The notes under the pieces were generated by a model that worked only from the letters and a program-made list of their open reading frames with translations, did no database searches and was not told the origin of the DNA. The position numbers and the translations under genes are program-made. A stretch of 64,000 nt of DNA from JAJXWB01 sp046349085 (GTDB taxonomy: Bacteria > Pseudomonadota > Alphaproteobacteria > Rhizobiales > Beijerinckiaceae): NCBI GenBank assembly GCA_046349085.1, contig JAXMDA010000003.1, forward strand, positions 1-64,000. The letters run 5' to 3'. Positions 17,205 through 25,688 of this stretch are shown here, piece after piece; positions within the stretch are counted from its first letter, which is position 1; each line of letters begins with the position of its first letter.

Positions 17205-17236
17205 ACGGGCTGGCCCTTGGCCGGCCCGTTTTCTTT
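17205..17236 (+). terminator. Intrinsic terminator after the cytochrome c gene
   Basis: An 11-bp stem (17205-17215 with 17219-17229, one G-T pair) with a CTT loop is followed by TTTTCTTT. Placed 24 bp after the stop at 17181. Confidence 0.8.
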
Positions 17237-17265
17237 GGCGGCGCTGAAGGGCGCATCCGGGCTAC

Positions 17266-17302
17266 GAAAAGGGCGGCTCGCTCGCGCGGCCGCCCTTTTT
17301 TA
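17266..17302. terminator. Bidirectional terminator between the cytochrome c gene and napC
   Basis: AAAAGGGCGGC pairs with GCCGCCCTTTTTT, giving a stem flanked by A-run and T-run, so it can end transcription from either side. It lies between the plus-strand cytochrome gene and the end of the minus-strand nap operon (napC stop at 17320). Confidence 0.8.
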
Positions 17303-17319
17303 TTCCATGCGCCTGCGCT

Positions 17320-18057
17320 TCAGCGGGCGGCCTTGGCCTTCTCGACGTCGGCGCCCTGCAGGAAGTCGATCAGCTTCTGCACCGGCCCGACCTTATCGAT
17401 ATTGGCCAGCATGTCCTGGTACGATTCGACCGCGCGCGGCGGCAGCTTGTGCGCGATGCCCTGATGGCAATCGATACATGTCTTGCCGGCGTTCAGCGCG
17501 GTCTCGTGCATCTTCGACGAGCGCGGCTCCTGCACGGACAGGTCCATGAAGTCGAACTTGTGGCAGTTGCGGCATTCGCGCGAATCCGTCGTCTTCATCG
17601 CGCGCCACACGCTCTTCGACATCTCCAGGCGATGCGCGTTGAATTTCTCGGTCGTGTCGATCGTGCCGAGCGCCTTGTGCAGCAGCTCGTTCGACGCCTG
17701 GATCTTGCGGACGACCTTGTGGCCCCATTCCTTGGGCACATGGCAATCCGGGCAGCTCGCGCGCACGCCGGTGCGATTCGAATAATGCACGGTCTTGCGG
17801 TACTCGACGAAGACGTTGTCCTTCATCTCGTGGCATGAGACGCAGAAGGCTTCCTGGTTGGTCGCTTCCATCGCCCAGTTGAAACCGCCCCAGAAGAGAA
17901 TGCCGATGACGAAGGCGGCGATCGCGATCGCGCCCCACATCCACGGCGAGCGGTAGGAGAAGAACCACGCGAGAAAACGCCGGATGGCGCCGCCGGTCGG
18001 CCTGTTCTCGGGCTTGTCGTCAGGCATGTCGCCGGCGATCGGTTTCGGGTCGTGCAT
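17320..18057 (-). CDS. napC: NapC, membrane-anchored tetrahaem cytochrome c quinol dehydrogenase
   Basis: A 245-aa NapC/NirT family protein passing electrons from quinol to NapB/NapA. One N-terminal membrane anchor (about residues 38-60) precedes four c-type haem motifs: CVSCH (72-76), CPDCH (102-106), CRNCH (162-166) and CIDCH (194-198). An extended 35-residue cytoplasmic N-terminus comes before the anchor. ATG 18057 follows GGGAGG. It is the last gene of napFDAGHBC, 12 bp after napB. Confidence 0.95.
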   Translation of the reverse strand: MHDPKPIAGDMPDDKPENRPTGGAIRRFLAWFFSYRSPWMWGAIAIAAFVIGILFWGGFNWAMEATNQEAFCVSCHEMKDNVFVEYRKTVHYSNRTGVRASCPDCHVPKEWGHKVVRKIQASNELLHKALGTIDTTEKFNAHRLEMSKSVWRAMKTTDSRECRNCHKFDFMDLSVQEPRSSKMHETALNAGKTCIDCHQGIAHKLPPRAVESYQDMLANIDKVGPVQKLIDFLQGADVEKAKAAR

Positions 18058-18069
18058 ATCGGCCTCCCG

Positions 18070-18522
18070 TCACTTCACCTGCGTGGCGTTCTCGAAACTG
18101 TTGCCGACAAGCGGCTTGGCGTCGGCCTGCGGCACGTGACATTGCGTGCAGAAATACCGGGTGCCGGCGACCTTATCGAGCCGCGCGCCCTGCCGGTCCA
18201 CATAGTGGGTCTCGGAAATCTTCGGCGCATGCACGCGCGTGTTGCCCGGCCAGTCGTGGCAGGTCATGCAGGCGTTGTTGTCGGCGCTGATCTGATAGCC
18301 GTCGATCTTGTGCGGGATCAGCGGCGGTTGCTGGCGATAGGCGCGGCCGAAACCGTCGGCTGGCGTCGACTGCTTGTACAGGTCGGGCGCGAGGTCGGAC
18401 TGGTTGACCGGCGCCTCGCGCAAGGCCTTCACGCCCTTGTCTTGCGCAAGCACCGAGGTGCCCAGCGCGGCTGTCGCCGACAAGAGCGCCAGGGCGGCGA
18501 GGATTTTCATTGTCTTTGCCAT
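18070..18522 (-). CDS. napB: NapB, dihaem electron-transfer subunit of periplasmic nitrate reductase
   Basis: A 150-aa exported dihaem cytochrome that docks on NapA. Signal peptide 1-26 ending in VLA-Q, haem motifs CMTCH (85-89) and CTQCH (125-129), and the conserved PPLIPHKIDGY segment. ATG 18522 with AAGGGG upstream was chosen over the internal ATG at 18510. The long open frame upstream overlaps napH and is not used. It starts 4 bp after the napH stop. Confidence 0.94.
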   Translation of the reverse strand: MAKTMKILAALALLSATAALGTSVLAQDKGVKALREAPVNQSDLAPDLYKQSTPADGFGRAYRQQPPLIPHKIDGYQISADNNACMTCHDWPGNTRVHAPKISETHYVDRQGARLDKVAGTRYFCTQCHVPQADAKPLVGNSFENATQVK

Positions 18523-18526
18523 CGGC

Positions 18527-19441
18527 TTACCCCTTCGCAAGCGAGGATTCGTGAATGGTGGAGGCGGCCTGCGCCGCAACCGGCGCGACCGAATGATCGA
18601 AACGATGCGCGAGGTGGAAGACCTTGCGCGGACAGACATCGACGCAGGCGCCGCACAAGGTGCAGTCGCCGCTGGCGATGACCGGGCTCGCGCCGGTCTT
18701 TCCGCCGCGCAGAGCCGGCGAAATGACATGCGGCTCGGGACAGACGGCAAAGCAATCCATGCAGTCGTCGCAGGAGTCGCGACCGCCGGCCGAAACGCGC
18801 AGCAGCGTCGTCCTGCCGAGCGCGCCGTAGAAGGCGCCGACCGGGCAAAGATGGCCGCACCAGCCATCCTTGGCGACGAACAGGTCGAAGATGAAGATCG
18901 CCAGCGCTCCGGTCGCCGCGAACGGCAGTCCGAATACGAGCGCGCGATGCAGCGCCGTGATGGGATTGACGAGTTCCCAGGCCACCGTTCCGGAAACGAA
19001 GGACAGGATCAGCACGCCGACGGCGAGGTAGTTGCGGAATTCGGGACGCAATTTCGCGGTCTGCTTGATGCCGAGCCGACGCCGGATTGCGGCCGCGAGA
19101 TCCGTGACCGGATTGATCGGGCAGACCCAGGCGCAATAGCTGCGCCCGCCGAGCGCCAGATAGGCGGCCAGCACGATCGCCGCGCCAATCAGCGCGGTGG
19201 CTTCCGGCCAGTGGCGCGCGAGCAGCGATTGCAGCAGGACGAAGGGATCGGTCAGCGGCAGGATGTCGAACGTGCGCGAGGAAGCGAGATTGCCCTTGGC
19301 GATCCAGATCGCAAACCACGGACCCGTGAGGAAGACGAGAAGGAACGCGGCCTGCGTCAACCGGCGTGCGAGGAAGTAACGGCGGGAGGCCCACACGCCC
19401 TTGATCTCATAGGCTTCCACATAGGGAGAGCGCGCGCTCAT
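18527..19441 (-). CDS. napH: NapH, membrane iron-sulfur quinol oxidase subunit
   Basis: A 304-aa protein with four predicted membrane helices, two C-x3-C-P motifs (CAWVCP, CGHLCP) and two C-terminal [4Fe-4S] sets (CDDCMDCFAVCP and CTLCGACVDVCP). With NapG it forms a quinol-oxidising module feeding NapC/NapB. ATG 19441 overlaps the napG stop in ATGA, which settles the start. The larger upstream frame is napG read in another phase. Confidence 0.93.
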   Translation of the reverse strand: MSARSPYVEAYEIKGVWASRRYFLARRLTQAAFLLVFLTGPWFAIWIAKGNLASSRTFDILPLTDPFVLLQSLLARHWPEATALIGAAIVLAAYLALGGRSYCAWVCPINPVTDLAAAIRRRLGIKQTAKLRPEFRNYLAVGVLILSFVSGTVAWELVNPITALHRALVFGLPFAATGALAIFIFDLFVAKDGWCGHLCPVGAFYGALGRTTLLRVSAGGRDSCDDCMDCFAVCPEPHVISPALRGGKTGASPVIASGDCTLCGACVDVCPRKVFHLAHRFDHSVAPVAAQAASTIHESSLAKG

Positions 19442-20217
19442 GGCTTCAGCCCCGGAACCGGTTCGCCGGTCGGCGTGCGCGTCGGCAATTTCACGGGCGC
19501 GTCGACAAGCGCGCCGCCGGCCTTCTGCTTTTCGATCCAGCCGCGCTTGTAGTGCGCGTCCTGCTTCAGCGCGGCGAGTTCGATCGGCAGCACCTTGATC
19601 GCCGCCTCGGTGAGGACGCAGGACTTCTCGCACTTGCCGCAGCCCGTGCAATATTCGGCGTGCACGACCGGCTCGAAGAGGGCGTGCTTGGCGGTGCGGG
19701 CATTGTGCGACAATTCGAGCGTGATCGCCTTGTCGATCGCCGGGCACACGCGATAGCAGACGTCGCAGCGCAGGCCCTGCAGGTTGAGGCAGGTCTCGCG
19801 GCTGGTGATGACCGCCACGCCCATCTTCGCCTTAGCGATGTCGACGAGCGCATGATCGAGCGCGCCGGTCGGGCAGGCCTTCACGCAGGGAATGTTGTCG
19901 CACATCTCGCAGGGGATATCGCGCGCGATGTAATAGGGCGTGCCGGGCGCGGGCCCGTCGCCCCAGTCGCTCAGCCGCAGCGTCTTGTAGGGGCAGTCGC
20001 GCACGCACAGGCCGCAGCGCACGCATGCCGAAAGGAACTCGCGCTCCTCGAGCGCGCCCGGCGGACGCAGCGTTTGCGCGGGCCGCGCCTGCGACTGCCG
20101 CTCGAAGGCGCCGAGGGCGAGCGCTGCAGCCGCAGCGCCCCCGCCGAAGCGCGCCAAATCCGCGAACGCCTTGCGGCGCCCCGGATTGGCTGGCGCGTTC
20201 TTCACCGGCGCGTTCAT
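19438..20217 (-). CDS. napG: NapG, periplasmic ferredoxin-type protein
   Basis: A 259-aa exported protein with four [4Fe-4S] motifs: CVRCGLCVRDCP, CEMCDNIPCVKACP, the CDVCYRVCP group and CTGCGKCEKSC. The N-terminus (GRRKAFADLARFGGG) resembles a twin-arginine signal, as known for NapG. It works with NapH in electron delivery to NapC. It sits 24 bp after napA and overlaps napH by 4 bp. Confidence 0.93.
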   Translation of the reverse strand: MNAPVKNAPANPGRRKAFADLARFGGGAAAAALALGAFERQSQARPAQTLRPPGALEEREFLSACVRCGLCVRDCPYKTLRLSDWGDGPAPGTPYYIARDIPCEMCDNIPCVKACPTGALDHALVDIAKAKMGVAVITSRETCLNLQGLRCDVCYRVCPAIDKAITLELSHNARTAKHALFEPVVHAEYCTGCGKCEKSCVLTEAAIKVLPIELAALKQDAHYKRGWIEKQKAGGALVDAPVKLPTRTPTGEPVPGLKP

Positions 20218-20241
20218 GATGCTCGGCTCACTCTTGTCCGT

Positions 20242-22785
20242 TTACGCCGGCGTGACCTTGCAGGCGCATTTCTTGAAGTCGGTTTCCTTCGAGATCGGGC
20301 AGGTCGCGTCCAGCGTCAGCTTGTTGACGAGCTGTCCTTCGTCGAAGAACGGGAAGAACACGAGACCGCGCGGCGGCTTGTTGCGTCCCTTCGTCTCGAC
20401 GCGGGTCATCACCTCGCCGCGCCGCGTCTCGACCTTGACGGTCTGTCCGCGCAGGATCTTGCGCTCGGCCGCGTCGTCGGGATGCATGAACAGCATGGCC
20501 GCCGGCACGGAGCGATGCAGCTCCGGCACGCGGCGCGTCATCGAGCCGGAATGCCAGTGCTCCAGCACGCGGCCCGTCGACAGCCAGAGGTCGAAATCCT
20601 TGTCGGGGCTTTCGGCGGCCGCCTCGTAGGGACAGAAGATGATGCGGGCCTTCTTGTCGGGCTTGCCGTAGAAGGACACGCCCTCGCCGGCCTTGACATA
20701 GGGGTCGTAGCCCTCGCGGAAGCGCCACAGCGTCTCCTTGTTGTCGACGACCGGCCAGCGCAGCCCGCGCGCCTTGTGATAGACCTCGAAGTCCGCGAGA
20801 TCGTGGCCGTGGCCGCGGCCGAAAGCGGCATATTCCTCGAACAGGCCCTTCTGCACATAGAAGCCGAGCGCCTCGGCTTCGGAATTATCGAAGCCCTTCT
20901 GGATATCGCCCTTGCCGAATTTGTCGACGACGCCGTTGGCGAACAGCACGTCGTACAGCGTCTTGCCGCGGTATTCCGGCTTCTTGGCGATCAGCTCTTC
21001 CGGCCAGACTTCCTCGATCTTGAAGTATTTCGAGAACTCGATCGTCTGCCAGAGATCGGAGCGCGCCTCGCCCGGCGCCTTCACCTGCTGGCGCCAGAAC
21101 TGCGTGCGCCGCTCGGCGTTGCCATAGGCGCCTTCCTTCTCCATCCACATCGCCGTCGGCAGGATGAGGTCGGCAGACGTCGCGGTGACCGTCGGATAGG
21201 GATCGGAGACGACGACGAAGTTCGCCGGGTTGCGATAGCCCGGATAGCCTTCCTCGTTCATGTTGGGCGCGGTCTGCATGTTGTTCGTGCATTGCACCCA
21301 GTAGGCGTTCAATTTGCCGTCCTTGAGCATGCGATGCTGCAGCACGGCGTGGAAGCCGATCTTGTCGTTCAGCGTGCCGGCGGGCAGCTTCCAGATGCCC
21401 TCCGTCATCTCGCGATGCTTGGGATTGCCGACGACCATGTCGGCGGGCAGGCGATGCGCGAACGTGCCCACCTCGCGCGCCGTGCCGCAGGCCGACGGCT
21501 GGCCGGTCAGCGAGAACGGGCCGTTGCCCGGCTCGGAGATTTTGCCGGTCAGCAGGTGCACGTTGTAGATCATGTTGTTGACCCACGTGCCGCGCGCGTG
21601 CTGGTTGAAGCCCATCGTCCAGTAGGAGACGATCTTCTTCTTCGGGTCCGCGTACAGCTTGGCGAGCCGCTCGAGATTCTCCTTCGGCACGCCGGAAATT
21701 TTCGCCGTATAGTCGAGCGTGTAGGGTTCGAGCAGCTTCTTGTAGTCCTCGAAGCTGATCTTGTCCTTGAACGCCGCCGGGTCCTGCGCGCCGTCCTTGC
21801 CGGTCTTGTGCGAAGCGTTGATCGCCTTCACTTCCAGCGCGTGCGTGGGACGCAGGCCGAACCCGATGTCCTCGACCGTCTGCGCGAACTCGCAGTGCTT
21901 CTTGACGAAGTCCTGGTTCACCGCGCCGGAATTGACGATGTAGTTCTGGATGTAGTTGAGGATCGCCAGATCCGCCTGCGGCGTGAAGATCATCGGATTG
22001 TCGGCGAGCTCATACGAACGATGCTCGAAAGTCGACAGGATGTGCACTTCGCAGCCCGGATGCGTGAGGCGGCGGTCGGTCAGGCGCGACCACAGGATCG
22101 GATGCATCTCCGCCATGTTCGAGCCCCAGAGCACGAAGGCGTCGGCGGCTTCCACGTCGTCGTAGCAGCCCATCGGCTCGTCGATGCCGAAGGTGCGCAT
22201 GAAGCCCGCGACCGCGGACGCCATGCAGTGGCGGGCGTTGGGATCGAGATTGTTGCTGCGGAAGCCGCCCTTGAACAATTTGGCGGCCGCATAGCCTTCC
22301 CAGATCGTCCACTGGCCGGAGCCGAACATGCCGACCGCGGTGGGGCCGGAGGCCTTCAGCGCCGCCTTGAACTTCTCGGCCATGATCTGGAACGCCTCGT
22401 CCCAGGAGACCGGCGTGAAATCGCCGTTCTTGTCGTACTTGCCGTTCTTCTTGCGCAGCAGCGGCTGCGTCAGGCGGTCCTGCCCGTACATGATCTTGGA
22501 TAGGAAATAGCCCTTGATGCAGTTGAGGCCGCGATTGACCGGCGCGTCGGGGTCGCCCTGCGTGGCGACGACGCGGCCGTTCTTCGTGCCGACGATGACG
22601 CCGCAGCCCGTGCCGCAGAAGCGGCAGACGCCCTTGTCCCAGCGGATGCCGTCGGCGCCGGTCTGCGCCGTGGCGTCAACGGGGGCGGCAAGGCCGGCCG
22701 CGCCGGCCGCGGCCGCGATGGCCGAGGTCTTGAGCGCGTCGCGTCGCGTCTGCACGAACATTTGAGTCTTGGTGTCAGCGGACAT
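20242..22785 (-). CDS. napA: NapA, periplasmic nitrate reductase catalytic subunit
   Basis: An 847-aa molybdoenzyme reducing nitrate to nitrite. Twin-arginine signal (TRRDALKTSA, residues 13-22), N-terminal [4Fe-4S] cysteines C54, C57, C61 and C89, and the Mo-ligating cysteine C187 in PNARHCMASAV. Length and motifs match alphaproteobacterial NapA. Two Mo-bis-MGD cofactor domains follow. ATG 22785 has GGAGGG 8 bp upstream. It lies 21 bp after napD, its dedicated chaperone. Confidence 0.97.
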   Translation of the reverse strand: MSADTKTQMFVQTRRDALKTSAIAAAAGAAGLAAPVDATAQTGADGIRWDKGVCRFCGTGCGVIVGTKNGRVVATQGDPDAPVNRGLNCIKGYFLSKIMYGQDRLTQPLLRKKNGKYDKNGDFTPVSWDEAFQIMAEKFKAALKASGPTAVGMFGSGQWTIWEGYAAAKLFKGGFRSNNLDPNARHCMASAVAGFMRTFGIDEPMGCYDDVEAADAFVLWGSNMAEMHPILWSRLTDRRLTHPGCEVHILSTFEHRSYELADNPMIFTPQADLAILNYIQNYIVNSGAVNQDFVKKHCEFAQTVEDIGFGLRPTHALEVKAINASHKTGKDGAQDPAAFKDKISFEDYKKLLEPYTLDYTAKISGVPKENLERLAKLYADPKKKIVSYWTMGFNQHARGTWVNNMIYNVHLLTGKISEPGNGPFSLTGQPSACGTAREVGTFAHRLPADMVVGNPKHREMTEGIWKLPAGTLNDKIGFHAVLQHRMLKDGKLNAYWVQCTNNMQTAPNMNEEGYPGYRNPANFVVVSDPYPTVTATSADLILPTAMWMEKEGAYGNAERRTQFWRQQVKAPGEARSDLWQTIEFSKYFKIEEVWPEELIAKKPEYRGKTLYDVLFANGVVDKFGKGDIQKGFDNSEAEALGFYVQKGLFEEYAAFGRGHGHDLADFEVYHKARGLRWPVVDNKETLWRFREGYDPYVKAGEGVSFYGKPDKKARIIFCPYEAAAESPDKDFDLWLSTGRVLEHWHSGSMTRRVPELHRSVPAAMLFMHPDDAAERKILRGQTVKVETRRGEVMTRVETKGRNKPPRGLVFFPFFDEGQLVNKLTLDATCPISKETDFKKCACKVTPA

Positions 22786-22806
22786 GGGTCTGGCCCTCCG
22801 TCAAAT

Positions 22807-23082
22807 TCAGTTTGGCGACGCGTCGCGCGCGTCGGATTCGGTGTTTTCGAAGACGTGGTAGACGAGCGAAGCCGCCACCACGCCCGGCGTGCGATGCATT
22901 TCTGCGATCTGGTCGAAAGCGCGCGCGCCCGGCTGATCGACAGCCGTCACGACCAGCCGCGAATCGGCGGTGCGCGCATGAATTTCCACGCCCGGCAGCG
23001 CCGCCACGGCGCGCGCGGCCTCGTCGGCGCGCGCGGGCGCGAGATGCACCACGAGACTGCAGATGTTGTATTCGCCGCTCAT
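22807..23082 (-). CDS. napD: NapD, NapA maturation chaperone
   Basis: A 91-aa cytoplasmic ferredoxin-fold chaperone that binds the NapA twin-arginine signal and controls export. Recognised by MSGEYNICSLVVHLAP and the segment LPGVEIHARTADSRLVV. ATG 23082 overlaps the napF stop (ATGA), so the longer upstream frame is excluded. It directly precedes napA. Confidence 0.92.
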   Translation of the reverse strand: MSGEYNICSLVVHLAPARADEAARAVAALPGVEIHARTADSRLVVTAVDQPGARAFDQIAEMHRTPGVVAASLVYHVFENTESDARDASPN

Positions 23083-23402
23083 GCCCTTGCCTCCGACGCG
23101 AGGCCCGCGGCGACGAGCGCCCTGTCCCTGCCCATGAGCGCGATGGCGCTCACCGGACAGACGGCCAGGCAATCGCCGCAGCCCGTGCATGTGGAAATGT
23201 CGAGAAGCGGCTGCGCGCCGCCACGCATCAGTCGAAACGTGATCGCGCCGACGTCGCAGGATTCGCCGCAGCGCCGGCACGTGACGCCGCGCGGCTCCAC
23301 GCAGGCAGGCCCGATCTGCGCCACGCGCTCGACCGGCTCCGCTGCATCGCCCTCTGGCCGAAAAGCCTTGAACAGGCTGCGGCGTGTCAGCGTCGCGTTC
23401 AT
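23079..23402 (-). CDS. napF: NapF-like ferredoxin, short form with two Fe-S clusters
   Basis: A 107-aa cytoplasmic ferredoxin at the head of the nap operon. It has two cysteine sets: C34, C42, C45, C49 and C72, C75, C78, C82 (CTGCGDCLAVCP). Typical NapF is about 160 aa with three or four [4Fe-4S] motifs, so this one lacks a cluster region at the N- or C-terminus. The opening TRRSLFKAFRP is NapF-like. ATG 23402 is preceded by TAGGGAA. NapF is thought to help mature NapA. The next gene starts at the overlapping ATGA. Confidence 0.85.
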   Translation of the reverse strand: MNATLTRRSLFKAFRPEGDAAEPVERVAQIGPACVEPRGVTCRRCGESCDVGAITFRLMRGGAQPLLDISTCTGCGDCLAVCPVSAIALMGRDRALVAAGLASEARA

Positions 23403-23525
23403 CGTTTCCCTACGGACAACGTCCGCTTCGCAATCGTTGCGCCCCATATGGGCGGCTTTCGAAATCAGCCGACTACGACGATTCCGAACGCGCGAGGACC
23501 ATGCCGACGAGAGTCAAAGCGCACC

Positions 23526-23539
23526 TTGATCTCTATCAA
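23526..23539 (-). promoter_or_regulatory. Fnr/NnrR-type box upstream of the nap operon
   Basis: TTGATCTCTATCAA is a perfect TTGAT-N4-ATCAA palindrome, with flanks (gcgcac / gtgcgc) extending the symmetry. It lies in the 153-bp gap between nnrS and napF, centred 130 bp before the napF start, and is the best match in the window to the Fnr consensus. Confidence 0.78.
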
Positions 23540-23555
23540 GTGCGCCGCAACAAAA

Positions 23556-24746
23556 CTATTGGCGGCGCGCCAGGCACATGGGGCCGTAAAGCAACGCAAA
23601 CCCCGCAAAAGCAAGCGTCCAGCACACGCCCGCGATGGTTAGCGGAACCGTGCTGCCCTGCGAAAAAACCGCGGCGACGCGCGCGATCGCGGCTGCGGCC
23701 AGAAGAGCATAGAGGAGGCTCGTGCTCGGCGGCGCCACGAGCGCGTTGCCGGTGTGGCCGCGCGTCGCTCGCGTCATCACGGCGAGCGTCATCAGGCCGA
23801 TGCCGCCGATCGCCCAGCAATGGATCGCGGCCATGTCAAAGGCGCGGCTGGCCGTAAACGCGCTCGCCGCCGCCAGCGCGAGGCCGAGCGGTATGAAGGC
23901 GTAGGCGACGTGCAGGACGGCGACGAGCTTTTCCGCCCACACGCGATCGGGCGCCCAGCGCGCGAGCCGCACGAAATGCAGCGCGCCGGCGACAACGAAC
24001 AGTGCGCCGAAGAGGGGCGCCGCGCGCGGCGCCGCGGGCATTGCGACCCAGCCGAACAGGGCGACGCCGCCGACAACCATCGCCGCCTTGTCGAACCGGT
24101 CGAAGGGCGCGGGAACGCGGCCGGGATTTTCGCGCTTGATCCAGTTCGTCGTGAAGCTCGGCACGATGCGCCCGCCCACGATCATCACCAGCAGCAGATA
24201 GGCCGCGATCGCCAGCCGCTCGCTGAATGTCGAAGCGCCCGAGCGCCAGACCTCCAGATGAAAGCAAAGCTGCGCCAGGCACAGCGCGGCCAGCACCGCG
24301 ACGACCTTGATGTTGCGAACATTGCGCCCGGCGAGAACCTCGCGCGCGACGAGAGCGAGCAGCGCGACCGGAAAGGCCAGCGTCAGCAGCGCGAGCGCCA
24401 GCGGATGCAGCAGCGCGCTCGCCGCCATGGCCGCCCGCCCGAGCAGCCAAAGACCGAAAAGACCGACAAGCGGCAGTCCGACCACGGGCAGGCGCCCGGT
24501 CCAGTTGGGAACGGCCGTCAGCAGAAAGCCGGCGACGACCGCGCTCGCATAGCCGAACAGAAGCTCATGCGCATGCCAGGCGACAGGCGCAAATGCGCTC
24601 GGCAATCCGGTTGCGCCGTCGAGCCACAGCGTCCACGCCGCAATCGCGAGAGCCGCCTGGATCGCCGCGAACAGAAAGAAGGGACGGAAGCCGTAGCTGA
24701 AAAGCGCCGGGCCGTTCCACCGACGCGCCTGATTCATCGTCGCCAT
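23556..24746 (-). CDS. nnrS: NnrS family haem- and copper-containing membrane protein
   Basis: A 396-aa polytopic membrane protein with about twelve hydrophobic segments. NnrS proteins accompany denitrification genes and protect cells during NO exposure. Family marks: FSYGFRPFF near the N-terminus, WHAHELLFGYASAVVAGFLLTA, GGRIVPSFTTNW, and HCWAIGGIGLMTLAVMTRATRGHTG. Conserved histidines in the second and last motifs are likely haem or metal ligands. ATG 24746 and 24737 are both possible starts. It lies downstream of the hemerythrin-membrane protein-Cys protein genes on the same strand. Confidence 0.93.
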   Translation of the reverse strand: MATMNQARRWNGPALFSYGFRPFFLFAAIQAALAIAAWTLWLDGATGLPSAFAPVAWHAHELLFGYASAVVAGFLLTAVPNWTGRLPVVGLPLVGLFGLWLLGRAAMAASALLHPLALALLTLAFPVALLALVAREVLAGRNVRNIKVVAVLAALCLAQLCFHLEVWRSGASTFSERLAIAAYLLLVMIVGGRIVPSFTTNWIKRENPGRVPAPFDRFDKAAMVVGGVALFGWVAMPAAPRAAPLFGALFVVAGALHFVRLARWAPDRVWAEKLVAVLHVAYAFIPLGLALAAASAFTASRAFDMAAIHCWAIGGIGLMTLAVMTRATRGHTGNALVAPPSTSLLYALLAAAAIARVAAVFSQGSTVPLTIAGVCWTLAFAGFALLYGPMCLARRQ

Positions 24747-24938
24747 GATTTTCGATCCGCTTGCGGCCCACGATCACATCGCACGCGCATCGCATCTCAC
24801 GACGCTTCGTATCCGTCCATGACAAACGGCGTCGCGCGGACGATCGCCATATGCGCGCGTTGTCGCAGGCAGGCGCAAAACTGCTGTCGCTTAATTCCGT
24901 TCTTGATATTCGGTAAGAATGCCGCCGACGGACGCGGA

Positions 24939-25148
24939 TTATTCTGCTTCAGCCCGACAAAGTTCGCGGGCGCGCGTGGCGCGTTTGCGCTTGGCCGGGC
25001 GCGGCGCCGCAGCGACGGTCTTGCGGTTGGCCAGGCAGCGGGCGATCAGCGGATCCGTCCGGATTCGCTGGAGTTTCTGCTCTTCCGTCAAACCCGCAAG
25101 CATCGGGCAGTCGAAGCAATCCGATATGTCCTGGCCGTGGACGTGCAT
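24939..25148 (-). CDS. Small CxxC protein of unknown function
   Basis: A 69-aa product I do not recognise with certainty. It is supported by a GAGGG ribosome site before ATG 25148, strong GC bias at third positions like the neighbours, and a sensible gap in an operon-like row. It has DCFDCPMLAG (CxxC at 11-14), a lone cysteine at 38, a TEEQKLQRIRTDPLI helix and a very basic tail (PAKRKRATRAREL). The CFDC motif could bind zinc, iron or haem. Its position between an NO-related membrane protein and nnrS suggests a role in nitrosative stress, which is inference only. Confidence 0.6.
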   Translation of the reverse strand: MHVHGQDISDCFDCPMLAGLTEEQKLQRIRTDPLIARCLANRKTVAAAPRPAKRKRATRARELCRAEAE

Positions 25149-25214
25149 GTCTGCCCTCGTGCGCTCGGCGCGCCGCAGGACATTGGCACGATCGTCAGCT
25201 ACGGGAAAGCCTGC

Positions 25215-25688
25215 TCAAAAGTCGAAGCCGTGCGCGCCGGCGACCGTGCCGATCACGACCACAAGCGCGACCATCGTGAGAATGCGGTGCATGCGCAGGA
25301 GCAGCGCATGTGTCCCCACCGGGTCGCTCGCCGCGCGGCGATCGAAAAGGGCGTGCAGGAAAAGCGGCTCCGCGACAAACAGCATGAAGGCGAAGATCGT
25401 CCACAAGGCGAGCATGGCGCCGAGACGCCACATGTGCGGGTCGCCGAGCGATCCCCAGAGGCCGAAGACCTGCATCAGATAGAAACCGGTCGCGCCGGCG
25501 AGCGCCACGGAGATGCGCGCCTGTTTGGCGAAGCGCCTCTCGACCGCCGCGAAGCCCGCCGCACGTTGATCGGGCGGCAGGTCGCCGAGGTTGGGCAGGA
25601 CGACGAAGGTCACGAACATCAGCCCGCCGATCCAGTGGACCACCGCCGCCACATGCAGGGCGCGCGCGACTGCGGCCCACTCGGTCAT
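25215..25688 (-). CDS. Four-helix membrane protein of the hemerythrin-nnrS group
   Basis: A 157-aa integral membrane protein with four predicted helices (about residues 7-31, 54-74, 82-101 and 128-150). A conserved-looking histidine sits in the first helix (LHVAAVVHWIGG) and more polar residues in the last loop (HALLLRMHRIL), reminiscent of small CopD/haem-binding membrane proteins. Genes like it occur near nnrS and nor genes in alphaproteobacteria. The start overlaps the hemerythrin stop (ATGA), so the two products are co-translated. Function unknown; haem binding and a part in NO tolerance are plausible. Confidence 0.7.
   Translation of the reverse strand: MTEWAAVARALHVAAVVHWIGGLMFVTFVVLPNLGDLPPDQRAAGFAAVERRFAKQARISVALAGATGFYLMQVFGLWGSLGDPHMWRLGAMLALWTIFAFMLFVAEPLFLHALFDRRAASDPVGTHALLLRMHRILTMVALVVVIGTVAGAHGFDF

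Noticed and set aside
19552..22503. A 983-aa plus-strand open frame across napG and napA
   Set aside because: Antisense to two confirmed genes; shadow of high-GC codon use.
24565..24825. An 86-aa minus-strand frame overlapping the start of nnrS
   Set aside because: It overlaps the conserved nnrS N-terminus in another phase and lacks a ribosome site or coding bias.
24903..24916. TTGATATTCGGTAA as an Fnr-type box for nnrS
   Set aside because: Only one half site is good; the other half fails and it lies over 150 bp from nnrS.
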